Source of the DNA: Isosphaeraceae bacterium
GTDB lineage: Bacteria; Planctomycetota; Planctomycetia; Isosphaerales; Isosphaeraceae
DNA length: 45,529 nt
Reading direction: 5' to 3'
NCBI GenBank assembly: GCA_025356435.1
Contig: JANXSY010000076.1
Span: 1-45,529, forward strand
Position 1 is the first letter of the stretch; each line of letters starts with the position of its first letter. Below, piece after piece: positions 25,067 through 33,359 of the stretch. The position numbers and the translations under genes are program-made. Under the pieces are notes generated by a model. That model saw only the letters and a list, made by a program, of their open reading frames with translations, searched no databases and was not told where the DNA came from.

Positions 25067-25291
25067 ATGCAGTGCAACATCGACGCAAGAGGCCGAACCG
25101 TCCGCAGGAATGGCGGCATCCTCTGCCTGGTCCTCGGGGCAATCTCCGTCGGGGCGGCGTTCGCGGGGCTCCCCCGGGGGCCGTTCCTTGGTATCGGCGG
25201 TTTCCTCGTCGTGGCCGGGGCCTTCCAGCTCTTTGAGGCCCGGAAAGGCTGGTGCGTCGCCCGGGCTATGGGATTCAAGACGCCGGTTTGA
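25067..25291 (+). CDS. Small two-helix membrane protein (DUF2892/YgaP-tail-like)
   Basis: 74 residues. An N-terminal polar part (MQCNIDARGRTVRRNGG) leads into two membrane helices (ILCLVLGAISVGAAFAGL and FLGIGGFLVVAGAFQLFEA). It ends GWCVARAMGFKTPV, which recalls the C-terminus of DUF2892/YgaP-like domains that close with a Cys-containing helix and G-[IF]-[NK]-T. GGGGGG lies about 8 nt before the ATG. A role in sulfur or stress handling is known for some relatives, but there is no direct evidence here. Confidence 0.72.
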   Translation: MQCNIDARGRTVRRNGGILCLVLGAISVGAAFAGLPRGPFLGIGGFLVVAGAFQLFEARKGWCVARAMGFKTPV

Positions 25292-25389
25292 GCCTCGGAG
25301 TGGGACGGCGACGTGCCTACCCCGGTGCAGGTTTTGTCCCAAGGACAACTCGCCGGCCTGTTCGTTCCGAGACGCTGGTGCTAAATCGG

Positions 25390-28300
25390 CTATTCGGTGT
25401 CGGCCTTAAGGCACCGATCCCGGTCGCCGATCGAACCCAACTCGTCGAAAATCGACGTCGCTCGCTCCAGGTGCTCGGCGCGGGCGGGGTTGCGACGTTC
25501 GAGATGTCGGCCGATCTCGAAATGGGCGAGTCCAGATTCGAAGGGCATTCGCATCGCCTCGGCCACGCGGAGGGCTTTCCGCCAGGCACGACGGGCAGCG
25601 GCCGGCTGGCCTGCGAGCCAGCGGGCCTTGCCCAGGTAGAGGAAGGCGCGGGGCCGACCGACCGGGAACACCCACGCGGTCTTGCGCAGGGCCGCGACCG
25701 ACGCCCAGGCGGCGCGGGCTGGCTCGCCTCCGCCCGATCTCGCCGCGATGGCCCATAAGGCGAGGTGGGCTTCGGCCGCCCCTGCGTAGCCTTCGAGGGT
25801 ATAGGAGACGATCGGCGGCTGGTGCCGGATCAGCCGAGACACCTCGTCGGCGGAGTCGCGCGCGGCGGGCCAGTCTTCGCGAGAGCGGTGGACGTGGGCG
25901 AGCAGACCTGCCCTCAGGATTGCATCACCGATGCTGTTCGTCTCTCCCGCCAACGCCGTCGATTCTTCGAGCAGGGCGTGTGCCTCCTCGACCCGGCCCA
26001 ATCGTAAGAGGCACTTCGCTTGGCCGTTCAGGCTCCAGACCCTCGCCTGGCCATGCCCCCGGCTCCGGGCGACTTCGCCGAATTCCCTGAAACGGTCGGC
26101 CGCGCGGTCGAAGGACCCAAGGCAATAGTCAAGTCGGGCCAGCTCTCCCGACGACTCCTCCCATCGCCTCCAGTCGCCGAGTTGTCGGCTGAGCGCGACC
26201 GCTTGCTCAAGGTTCTCCCGGCTCTCGAACCACCGGCCGACGCCGAGGTAATACATCCCCGTCAACTGGAGGACCCAGGCCCGCGTCCCCAGGTCGTCGA
26301 GCTTCGCGGCAGCCGCGAAGGCAAGGCGTCCGTATTTCTCGGCGAGTGAGTGGATCGGGACGAGACCGCTGGCCATGCACATCACGGCAAGGCCCCTCGC
26401 CAGCTCGACCGATGGGCCGCCGTCGGCCTCGGCCAGGTTGAGCGCCCGGATCGCGGCATAGACTCCCAGCCCCCGATCCTGCTCGAAGTAACAGAGCTGT
26501 CCGATCAGCCCGAAGGCCGACGACGCTAGTCGAGAGGTCGCGTCAGGAACCGCCGGGTGTCCACCGGGGCGAGCGCGACGCAACCGTCGCCAGACCTGCC
26601 GGGCGATCTGCGCGGCATAGGCCGCCGGCAGTTGGACGCGGCTCGGGACCGGCCGATCCAGCGGCACGAGCGTTCGGATCGCGTGCTCACGGCTCTTGGA
26701 CAGATTCCCGAGGCTGAGGTGGGCCTCGCCGAGTTGGTGATCCCATCGCGCCGTTCGCGCGGGATCGACCTTGGGCCGGGCGTGTTCGTTGCGGTCGAAC
26801 GCCTCGCCGAAGAAGCCGATCGCCTCCTGATAGGCCCCGCCCCTGAGGGCCTGTTCGCCGGCCTTTTCGAGATAGTCGATCGCCCGGAGGTTGTCATGGG
26901 CGTGGGTCCAGTGGTAGGCGAGCAGTTGATAGAATGGCGCGAGGTCTTCGCCCTGGGTCCGCTCGTACCACTCAGCCACCGCGCGATGGATGGTCCGCCG
27001 CTGGGCCGACGGCATCAGGTCGTAAACGACGTCTCGGGTAATGACGTGTCGGAAGATGTACGCGAGGTCGGGCTCGGGCTCGTCGGGCCGGATCAGTTCG
27101 AGACCTGAAAGCGATTCGAGCTGGCCAAGCAACTGCGCACGCTCGGGCTCGATCGGGTAGACGTCGTGCAGCAGCCTGACCGCGAAGATCCTGCCGATGA
27201 TGCTTGCGACCTTCAGCGTGAGCTGCTGCGGCGGGGTGAGTCGATCGATCCGGCCGTTCACAACCCCCTCGACGTGATTCGGGATGCTCACAGCTTTGAG
27301 ATCAACACCCGAAGCGATCTCGCATCGGCCCTCATCAACGACGAGCAGACCCGCGTCGAGCAGAGCCGACGCCAACTCCTCACAGAAGAACGGATTCCCC
27401 TGCGACTTATCGAGGATCAACTCCAGCGCCGAGGTCGGCAGTGAGTCGACCCCCAGTCGGCGACAGGCGAGGCAAAGCATTCCCTCGGGGTCGAGTGAAT
27501 CTAGCCGGAGGTGTTGCACGCCCGGGACCTGAAGCAGCCTTGCGGCCTCGCCTGGGAAGGTCGCCATGAACGGCCGGGCGGTGACGACAAACAGCGCCTC
27601 CGGCAACGCCTCGATGACCTGATGCGTCAGCGCCCACGACGACGAATCGAGCCAGTGGGCGTCTTCGAGGATCACGACGGTCGGCCCAGCCTGCGCGGCA
27701 CGCCGAAGGATGCCGATCAGCAGCGCATTGACGTTGTCGGCCCGCACCTGGCCGATCATGTGTCGCGTCTGGTCGATCTCGGGCAAGTCGACGGGGAGGA
27801 TGCCGTTGAGCAACGGGGCGAGCCGGAGCCACTCCGGCTCGTTGGCGAGGCTGGCCAGGGCATGCGCCGATCGCTCGTCGGGATCGTCGGCCTCGTCAAT
27901 CCCCAGGAGTCCGCCGAAGAGAGATCGCCAGGCATGATAGGGGCTGGACCGCTCGATGGCATCCCCGCCCGCAGCGAGCGTGGCCACCCCGCGTGCCTCG
28001 GCCGCTTCGACCAGGTCTGCGACGAGCCGCGACTTGCCGATCCCAGCGTCTCCCTCGACGAACAACAGCCCGCCTCGCCCTTTGCGAACCGCGTCAAGTC
28101 GGCTCGACAGGATCGCCCGTTCGGCCCCACGCCCGACCGACGCATGGCCCCCGCCGCACTTCGAGATCCGTCCAAGCGGTCGATAAGTAATGACCGGCTG
28201 CTCAATATTCTTGAGCCGGATTGCTGGCCTCTCGTCGAAGTGGAAATCGGCCGAGGCGCTGCGGGCCGTCGCCGTGTCACAGAGGATCACGTTGTCCTCG

Positions 28301-29463
28301 ATTGCCGCCTGCATTAGCCTCGCGGCAAGATTGACCGTGCGACCGATCGTCGTATATTCACGTCGATGATCATTGCCGACCTCACCGCAGTAGACTCGGC
28401 CGGTCGAAATGCCGATCGCGCACCGGAGGCCCTGTGCCTTGATGATCGCGTAGATCGCCTGCGCAGCCTGGATCGCCCGCCGCGCATCGTCTTCGTGTGC
28501 GAGCGGCGGCAGGCCGAACGCGGCGACGAGGGTCGTCCCCTTCTCATCGACGCTGAGCTTGTTGACGCTCCCCTCGTAGCGATAGACGGCGGTCTGGAGC
28601 GCGGTCATCACTCGCTGGGTCCACTCCAACGCGTCAGGGCGATGGAGGTCGGGCGGCGGAAACTTGACGAAGAGGACCGTCAGTTGGCGAAGCTCGGCCA
28701 GCCACCCCGTCTGTCCGGCGACCAGCCGCGCCCGGATCGCGCCCGGGACATAAGCCCGCAAGGCACACTCAGCGTCGGGGCCGGGCATCGGCGAGTCGAG
28801 CGGCCTCGGCACCAGCGGTTGCTTGTCGGCCGTGAGCCGGAGAAATCCCCCTTCGAGAGGCACCCCGACGAGTGCGTCACGCGCGATCGCCCAGGCTTCG
28901 GGCGAGACGATCACCTCGCCGGGGCTGGCCTTCAGCTCGGCGTGCCCCATCTGGACCATCGGCGTGCCGGCGATCAACATCTCCCAGCGGTCGTAGACGC
29001 CGCCGACGTGCATGATGACCACGTCGCCCGCCGCGATGGCGACCTTCGATGACAGGCGAATCCCTTCGCCGACTTCGTAATCTTGGAGCGTCGCCTGCAG
29101 GACCAGACCGCACCTCGCTGCGCGAACGGTCGCCGAGGCCAGGGGTTCGCCGAGCACCCGGGTCGGCCAGACCGCGACCAGGGCATCGCCGGCCATCTTG
29201 ATCACGTCGCCCCCGTGAGCGGCGATCAGCTCGATGAGGCGATCAAAGTACGTATTGAGCGCCCCGGTCAACTCTTCCAGCCCGTCGGGACCGCGATCGG
29301 AGAGTTGCTCACTGAGCCGGGTAAACCCAGAGATATCGGCAAAGAGGACCGCCGCCTCGTGCGACTCGATATCGGGCATCGCCACCGGCGCACCGGCCCC
29401 CGACAGCCGCCGCCGGAGCAGGGCGGGCACATAAGAGGCAAGCACCTCGATCTGCGATAGCAT
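25390..29463 (-). CDS. Double class III cyclase / AAA-STAND ATPase / TPR protein, soluble adenylyl cyclase-like
   Basis: 1357 residues. Cyclase 1 (30-215) has metal aspartates D43 (LFADISGFTRLSEQ) and D93 (GGDVIKMAGDALVAVW). Cyclase 2 (255-430) has Lys308 (VDEKGTTLVAAFG), Thr371 (EYTTIGRTVNLAARLM), Asn378 and Arg382, the adenine- and transition-state-binding set. A C1-C2 pair within one chain, then an ATPase with Walker A GDAGIGKS (471-478) and Walker B VVILEDAHWLD, then about 600 residues of TPR-like helices, is the architecture of mammalian ADCY10. It probably makes cAMP. I chose ATG 29463: GAGGA lies 5 nt upstream. It is cytosolic (no signal peptide or TM). Confidence 0.9.
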   Translation of the reverse strand: MLSQIEVLASYVPALLRRRLSGAGAPVAMPDIESHEAAVLFADISGFTRLSEQLSDRGPDGLEELTGALNTYFDRLIELIAAHGGDVIKMAGDALVAVWPTRVLGEPLASATVRAARCGLVLQATLQDYEVGEGIRLSSKVAIAAGDVVIMHVGGVYDRWEMLIAGTPMVQMGHAELKASPGEVIVSPEAWAIARDALVGVPLEGGFLRLTADKQPLVPRPLDSPMPGPDAECALRAYVPGAIRARLVAGQTGWLAELRQLTVLFVKFPPPDLHRPDALEWTQRVMTALQTAVYRYEGSVNKLSVDEKGTTLVAAFGLPPLAHEDDARRAIQAAQAIYAIIKAQGLRCAIGISTGRVYCGEVGNDHRREYTTIGRTVNLAARLMQAAIEDNVILCDTATARSASADFHFDERPAIRLKNIEQPVITYRPLGRISKCGGGHASVGRGAERAILSSRLDAVRKGRGGLLFVEGDAGIGKSRLVADLVEAAEARGVATLAAGGDAIERSSPYHAWRSLFGGLLGIDEADDPDERSAHALASLANEPEWLRLAPLLNGILPVDLPEIDQTRHMIGQVRADNVNALLIGILRRAAQAGPTVVILEDAHWLDSSSWALTHQVIEALPEALFVVTARPFMATFPGEAARLLQVPGVQHLRLDSLDPEGMLCLACRRLGVDSLPTSALELILDKSQGNPFFCEELASALLDAGLLVVDEGRCEIASGVDLKAVSIPNHVEGVVNGRIDRLTPPQQLTLKVASIIGRIFAVRLLHDVYPIEPERAQLLGQLESLSGLELIRPDEPEPDLAYIFRHVITRDVVYDLMPSAQRRTIHRAVAEWYERTQGEDLAPFYQLLAYHWTHAHDNLRAIDYLEKAGEQALRGGAYQEAIGFFGEAFDRNEHARPKVDPARTARWDHQLGEAHLSLGNLSKSREHAIRTLVPLDRPVPSRVQLPAAYAAQIARQVWRRLRRARPGGHPAVPDATSRLASSAFGLIGQLCYFEQDRGLGVYAAIRALNLAEADGGPSVELARGLAVMCMASGLVPIHSLAEKYGRLAFAAAAKLDDLGTRAWVLQLTGMYYLGVGRWFESRENLEQAVALSRQLGDWRRWEESSGELARLDYCLGSFDRAADRFREFGEVARSRGHGQARVWSLNGQAKCLLRLGRVEEAHALLEESTALAGETNSIGDAILRAGLLAHVHRSREDWPAARDSADEVSRLIRHQPPIVSYTLEGYAGAAEAHLALWAIAARSGGGEPARAAWASVAALRKTAWVFPVGRPRAFLYLGKARWLAGQPAAARRAWRKALRVAEAMRMPFESGLAHFEIGRHLERRNPARAEHLERATSIFDELGSIGDRDRCLKADTE

Positions 29464-29967
29464 GGCGGTCCTCGAACGACCATCACCCACAGCCTCAAGA
29501 CCGCCGTCGAAGCGACGCTAATCGTGAGCTGTCAGGGAGTGCCCGACCCGATCGCCCCATCTTATCGGAAGCCGATCGACGAATCCAACGTCCACGACCA
29601 GCAGGATGTGACGCCAGTCGCCACATTTTGCCGGGACGATAGGTCCCCCAACCGTGATGATTCAAGCGTGCTCTTTGACAAGTCATACCAAGTGGGGTTC
29701 CCTGATGCGAAGCGTCCACCGGCTTCAGGCCGCGCCAAACAAACCCACCGAAGGGTCGATGACCCCCGTGACGAAACGAATTTTTCCTGTGCCTTTGGGA
29801 CACCTGACCCCATGAAAGAAGCACGAGATGGATGCATGTGCCCAGTAATTGCCGGGCATTCCTCAAATTGCGCAGATCGCTCAGAATTAAGACTTTCAGA
29901 GCAACCCAATCTCGGGATCGCTGTCCTGCGCCAAACGAACCCAATGACACCGGTCAATCGGGGAGTC
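29464..29967. other. 504-bp stretch without a recognisable gene
   Basis: Frames here are short, overlap on both strands and lack the usual third-position GC, so I call none. On the plus strand, GGGACACCTGACCCC (about 29799-29813) resembles a motif often seen beside REP-associated or IS200-like elements, so this may be a decayed mobile element. That is a weak inference. The left end must hold the promoter of the cyclase gene. No tRNA or rRNA is visible. Confidence 0.4.
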
Positions 29968-30777
29968 TTACCACGTCCCTTCGGCACCGAGCATGAGCGA
30001 TCCCCCCCAGGCGGGGAGTGGGGCGGGATGGGTCTCCCGGAAGGCGACTTCGACTCTTCCCTCGGTGACGAGGGGCTGGCCCTGGACGGCCGCATCGCGG
30101 AGGGCGAGGCCTGCGAGACGGTCGAGTCGGCGGGGGACGCCGGCCGTCAGGGCATGAAGCCTGGTCATCGCGGCGGGAGAGAAAATGGGCGTATCTCGTC
30201 CGGCGAGATGGAGTTTGGCCGCGAGATAGGCCGTCGACTCGGTGCGGGTCAACGGGTCGAGCCGGATCGAAAAGGCGTCAGGATGGGCGTCATCGTCTCC
30301 GGGACGTTCGAAGCTGAGGATAGTCACTGTCGAACCGCTGTCGAGGCAGAGCAGACGGTCGAGGTCAAGGCGATCGGCGAGTAGGTGGGCGTCGTCGACC
30401 GCGATCACGAGCCGGCCGCGTTGGGCGGCGATCAACCGAGCAGCGTCCGTAAGAGATTGCCATATATGATGTTGTGACGGATCGTGGGCCGGTCGGAGCC
30501 GGAGCGAGCGGGCGATCTGGGCGTGAAGCGAGGCCGCGTCGGGCGGAGCGTCGGCCCGGGCGATCCGGAGACCTGGTATCCGTGCCTCGGACAAGGCCCG
30601 AGTGAGGACCATCGACTTCCCCAACCCGCTCCCAGCGCGGACGACCGCGAGCCGCTCTCCCGACCTGACGGCGTGGACGACCCGCGCCACGGCCTCGTCG
30701 TGGGGAGGGGTGGCGACGTAAGAGCCACCCTGGGCAGGGAATGGGTCGCGAATCAAGTTCCAATGGCGGAGCCACAC
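29968..30777 (-). CDS. ExeA/GspA-like AAA ATPase
   Basis: 269 residues from GTG 30777, chosen because GGAGAG lies 6 nt upstream and the protein then opens VWLRHWNLIRDPFP, the usual ExeA-like N-terminus. Walker A is AGSGLGKS (near residue 49) and Walker B is RLVIAVDDAHLL. A C-terminal helical lid (ALTAGVPRRLDRLAGLALRD) follows. ExeA-type ATPases work with a peptidoglycan-binding partner to insert secretins, or serve as transposition regulators (TniB/IstB-like). No peptidoglycan-binding domain, secretin or transposase is adjacent, so its partner is unknown. ATG 30819 is an alternative start with a poor ribosome site. Confidence 0.82.
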   Translation of the reverse strand: MWLRHWNLIRDPFPAQGGSYVATPPHDEAVARVVHAVRSGERLAVVRAGSGLGKSMVLTRALSEARIPGLRIARADAPPDAASLHAQIARSLRLRPAHDPSQHHIWQSLTDAARLIAAQRGRLVIAVDDAHLLADRLDLDRLLCLDSGSTVTILSFERPGDDDAHPDAFSIRLDPLTRTESTAYLAAKLHLAGRDTPIFSPAAMTRLHALTAGVPRRLDRLAGLALRDAAVQGQPLVTEGRVEVAFRETHPAPLPAWGGSLMLGAEGTW

Positions 30778-30894
30778 GGCGCACTCTCCGGGGCCTGGCC
30801 CTATCTGGATGGGGGCCATCGATCGCGTTCTATCCCTAAGATCGGTAAGATCGGACCCGAGTCTTCATTGACGATCGCGCGGGGAGGTCTGTTC

Positions 30895-31629
30895 GTGGCC
30901 GATCGATTCTATTGCCCCAAACCCTGGCTCGATGGCCAGGCACGCCTCGATGGCGATGAAGCCCGACACCTCTCCCGAGTGCGCCGGGTCCAGATTGGCG
31001 ACCGGGTCACGCTCTTCGACGGCCAGGGGGGGGCGGCCATTGCCGAAGTGGCCGAGGTCGGTCGCGACCGGGTCGACCTCAGAATCATTGAGGTAGGCGG
31101 CCTTGATCGATCTCACTCCGGCCCGCTCGTGCTGGCGACGGCCGTGCCGAAGGGAGACCGGTTCGACTGGCTGGTTGAGAAGGCGACCGAACTGGGCGTG
31201 ACCCGGCTCGTTCCGCTCATCACCGAGCGGTCGGCCGTCGACCCCCGCTCGTCCAAGCTCGACCGGCTCCGGCGGGTGGTCATTGAGGCGTCCAAGCAGT
31301 CGGGCAGGGACCGGCTCATGGATCTCGATCCGCCAACCCCGCTGGCTACTTGGCTACGTGGGGGGGCAGGGGGTCTTGGATCACTGGTCCTCGCCCATCC
31401 TTCGGGGTCGCGTCTGGCCGACGGGCCGAGGCTCGATATGGGCCGAGGGGTGGCGGTCATGATCGGGCCGGAGGGGGGATTCACCGACGCGGAGGTCGAG
31501 GAGGCCACGCGCGCTGGATACCGGCCGGTCGGCCTCGGACCGACGATCCTGCGGGTCGAGACTGCGGCCCTGACGGCATGTGTGACGGTACTGACGTGGT
31601 CGGAGACGGGTAAAGGAGCGACATCGTGA
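30895..31629 (+). CDS. rsmE: 16S rRNA (uracil-1498-N3)-methyltransferase
   Basis: 244 residues. An N-terminal PUA-like domain (HLSRVRRVQIGDRVTLFDG) precedes a SPOUT methyltransferase domain with the knot motifs VAVMIGPEGGFTDAEVEEA and LGPTILRVETAALTA. KGDRFDWLVEKATELGV and EASKQSGR are further RsmE marks. It methylates U1498 of 16S rRNA with SAM. GTG 30895 is preceded by GGGGAGG with 7-nt spacing; the long open frame upstream is not coding. Its stop overlaps the next start (GTGA at 31626-31629), so the pair is coupled. Confidence 0.93.
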   Translation: MADRFYCPKPWLDGQARLDGDEARHLSRVRRVQIGDRVTLFDGQGGAAIAEVAEVGRDRVDLRIIEVGGLDRSHSGPLVLATAVPKGDRFDWLVEKATELGVTRLVPLITERSAVDPRSSKLDRLRRVVIEASKQSGRDRLMDLDPPTPLATWLRGGAGGLGSLVLAHPSGSRLADGPRLDMGRGVAVMIGPEGGFTDAEVEEATRAGYRPVGLGPTILRVETAALTACVTVLTWSETGKGATS

Positions 31630-32066
31630 CGGGCGGAATGGCGATCGCGACGATGATGGGCATCGGCCTGGGGGCTGGGGTGATCGGCGGGATGTTCGGC
31701 ATCGGGGGCGGGCTGATCATCGTGCCCGCACTCATGCTGATGTTCGGGCTCGACCAGAAGATGGCGACGGGGACGTCTCTGCTCGCCCAGTTGCTCCCGG
31801 TGACGATCCTGGCGGTCTGGGAGTACAAGAAGCGAGGCGAAATCGAGGTCTCGTGGGGGCTGGCGATCGCGGCGGGGCTGGTCTTTGGCACCCTCATCGG
31901 CGCGAAGCTTACGGGGCTGCTCAACCCGGTGGCGATGAAGCGCCTCTACGGCGTCTTCCTGGTCGCCGTGGGGCTCTATTTTCTTGCGGGGGGCACGGTC
32001 AAGCCGAAGCCCAAGCCGACGACCGGGGTTGGGGAACTCCTCCCCTCGGCCGCCTCCGAGGGATAA
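31626..32066 (+). CDS. Half-size TSUP (TauE/SafE-like) membrane permease
   Basis: 146 residues. The N-terminal GVIGGMFGIGGGLIIVPALM is the TSUP family signature, and NPVAMKRLYGVFLVAVGLYF is the end of the repeat unit. Full TSUP proteins have two such repeats and about 250 residues; this has one repeat with about four helices, so a working carrier would need a dimer. Family members move sulfite, sulfonates, sulfoacetate or other organic anions. It is translationally coupled to rsmE by a GTGA overlap. The C-terminal 25 residues are Pro/Lys-rich and soluble. Confidence 0.82.
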   Translation: MTGGMAIATMMGIGLGAGVIGGMFGIGGGLIIVPALMLMFGLDQKMATGTSLLAQLLPVTILAVWEYKKRGEIEVSWGLAIAAGLVFGTLIGAKLTGLLNPVAMKRLYGVFLVAVGLYFLAGGTVKPKPKPTTGVGELLPSAASEG

Positions 32067-32078
32067 TGCCGATACGGC

Positions 32079-32489
32079 TCAGGTCCACTGTCCGCCCGAC
32101 TTGTCCTGGTAGATCGACCAGACGTAGCCGTCGGGGTCTTTGAGGGCGAACTCGCGCCAGCCCCAGGGCTGATCGACTGGTTCGCCGGAGACCGCGAGCA
32201 TGGCCCCCTCGTCGAGGCAATGCTGGTAAAAGGCGTCGATATCGTCGACCCGGAGCTGGAGATGGATGCCGATCCCGGGCTTGTTGTTGACGAAGTCGGC
32301 GGCGTGCTCGTCCTGGGGATGGATCATCAGCGTGAATTGGCCGAGCCGGACAATGGCCAGGGTGACCTGTCCGTCTTCCTCGGCCTTGTGGATCTGGGCG
32401 ACCTCCGCCCCGACGATCTCGTTATAGAACTCGTACGACTTGACAACGTCATTGACGTACAAGAATGCGCTCGTGACCTGGGCCGCCAT
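32079..32489 (-). CDS. VOC (glyoxalase/bleomycin-resistance fold) protein
   Basis: 136 residues. Two beta-alpha-beta-beta-beta units are visible: FLYVNDVVKSYEFYNEIVGA with LAIVRLGQFTLMIHP, and IHLQLRVDDIDAFYQHCLDE with REFALKDPDGYVWSIYQ. Possible metal ligands are His74 or its neighbours and the C-terminal acidic residues, but the substrate cannot be inferred. I chose ATG 32489, which has GGGAGAG 6 nt upstream, rather than the TTG two codons earlier. It ends 12 bp from the convergent TSUP gene. Confidence 0.85.
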   Translation of the reverse strand: MAAQVTSAFLYVNDVVKSYEFYNEIVGAEVAQIHKAEEDGQVTLAIVRLGQFTLMIHPQDEHAADFVNNKPGIGIHLQLRVDDIDAFYQHCLDEGAMLAVSGEPVDQPWGWREFALKDPDGYVWSIYQDKSGGQWT

Positions 32490-32716
32490 TCCCAACTCTC
32501 CCTCGTCCGAGTCCAGCCGAGTCGCGGTTCGATCAGGCGGGAGGATACCCGGACCGGGGGAGCCTCTGCAACGCCAAGCCGCCGCGACTTGAGCTTGGGG
32601 GCCTCTGGGTTTACACTAGTCAGGTCGCTATAGACGCAGGAACCTTGGTTTTTTCTTCGATTACCCGAATATTCTCCGGTTGCCCTCGAACCCTTGGCTG
32701 CGGCGGAACGTACCCC

Positions 32717-33355
32717 ATGATGAAGGCCCTGGGTTCCGAGCCCGTGACTGACCTCGCCGCTCCCACGGACGAGGTGCTTATGAGTCGTTACCGCGACTCG
32801 GTCCAGACGCCCGATTTCAATGAGCTCATCCGGCGCTACGAGCGCGAACTCTACCGTTATTTAGCCCGCTATCTCGGCGACACCTCAATGGCCGAGGACG
32901 TGTTCCAGAACACGTTCCTCCAGGTCCATCTGAAGCGTGCCCTGTATGAAGATGGGCGTCCCTTCCGTCCCTGGCTCTATTCGATCGGTACTCATCAAGC
33001 CGTCGACTCGCTCCGCAAGGCCGGGCGTCACCCGACTGTAAGCCTCGATCAGCAGCGTTCCAGTTCGGACGAATCTGACACGGGTGCCTTGATCGATCTG
33101 CTGGTGAATGACGGGCCTGATCCCCTGGATGAACTCCAGGATAAGGAGCGGCAAGATTGGATCAAACAGAGCATCGAGCGATTGCCGGACACCCTCAAAC
33201 AGACACTCCTCCTTGCCTACTACCAAGACCTGAAATACCGAGAAATCGCCGAGATCCTCAAAATCCCGGTGGGTACGGTAAAATCGCGGCTACACGCCGC
33301 GCTGGCCAAGCTCGGAGAGATGGCCAAGGCGTCGCACCGCGACGGGGATGGTTAG
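32717..33355 (+). CDS. ECF-family RNA polymerase sigma factor
   Basis: 212 residues. Region 2 (FNELIRRYERELYRYLARYL, AEDVFQNTFLQVHL, PWLYSIGTHQAVDSLRK) contacts core polymerase and the -10 element. Region 4 (RLPDTLKQTLLLAYYQDLKY, REIAEILKIPVGTVKSRL) carries the helix-turn-helix for the -35 element. There is no region 1.1 or 3, so it is an ECF (group 4) factor. ATG 32717 is preferred; upstream codons lack similarity. CGCTATAG lies at 32626-32633, about 80 bp upstream. The next gene begins 4 bp after its stop and is probably its anti-sigma factor. Confidence 0.92.
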   Translation: MMKALGSEPVTDLAAPTDEVLMSRYRDSVQTPDFNELIRRYERELYRYLARYLGDTSMAEDVFQNTFLQVHLKRALYEDGRPFRPWLYSIGTHQAVDSLRKAGRHPTVSLDQQRSSSDESDTGALIDLLVNDGPDPLDELQDKERQDWIKQSIERLPDTLKQTLLLAYYQDLKYREIAEILKIPVGTVKSRLHAALAKLGEMAKASHRDGDG

Positions 33356-33359
33356 TCCA

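Noticed and set aside
32610..32634. TTTACA ... TATAGA promoter for the ECF sigma gene
   Set aside because: The spacer is only 13 bp, too short for a normal -35/-10 pair, so I note only the -10-like element.
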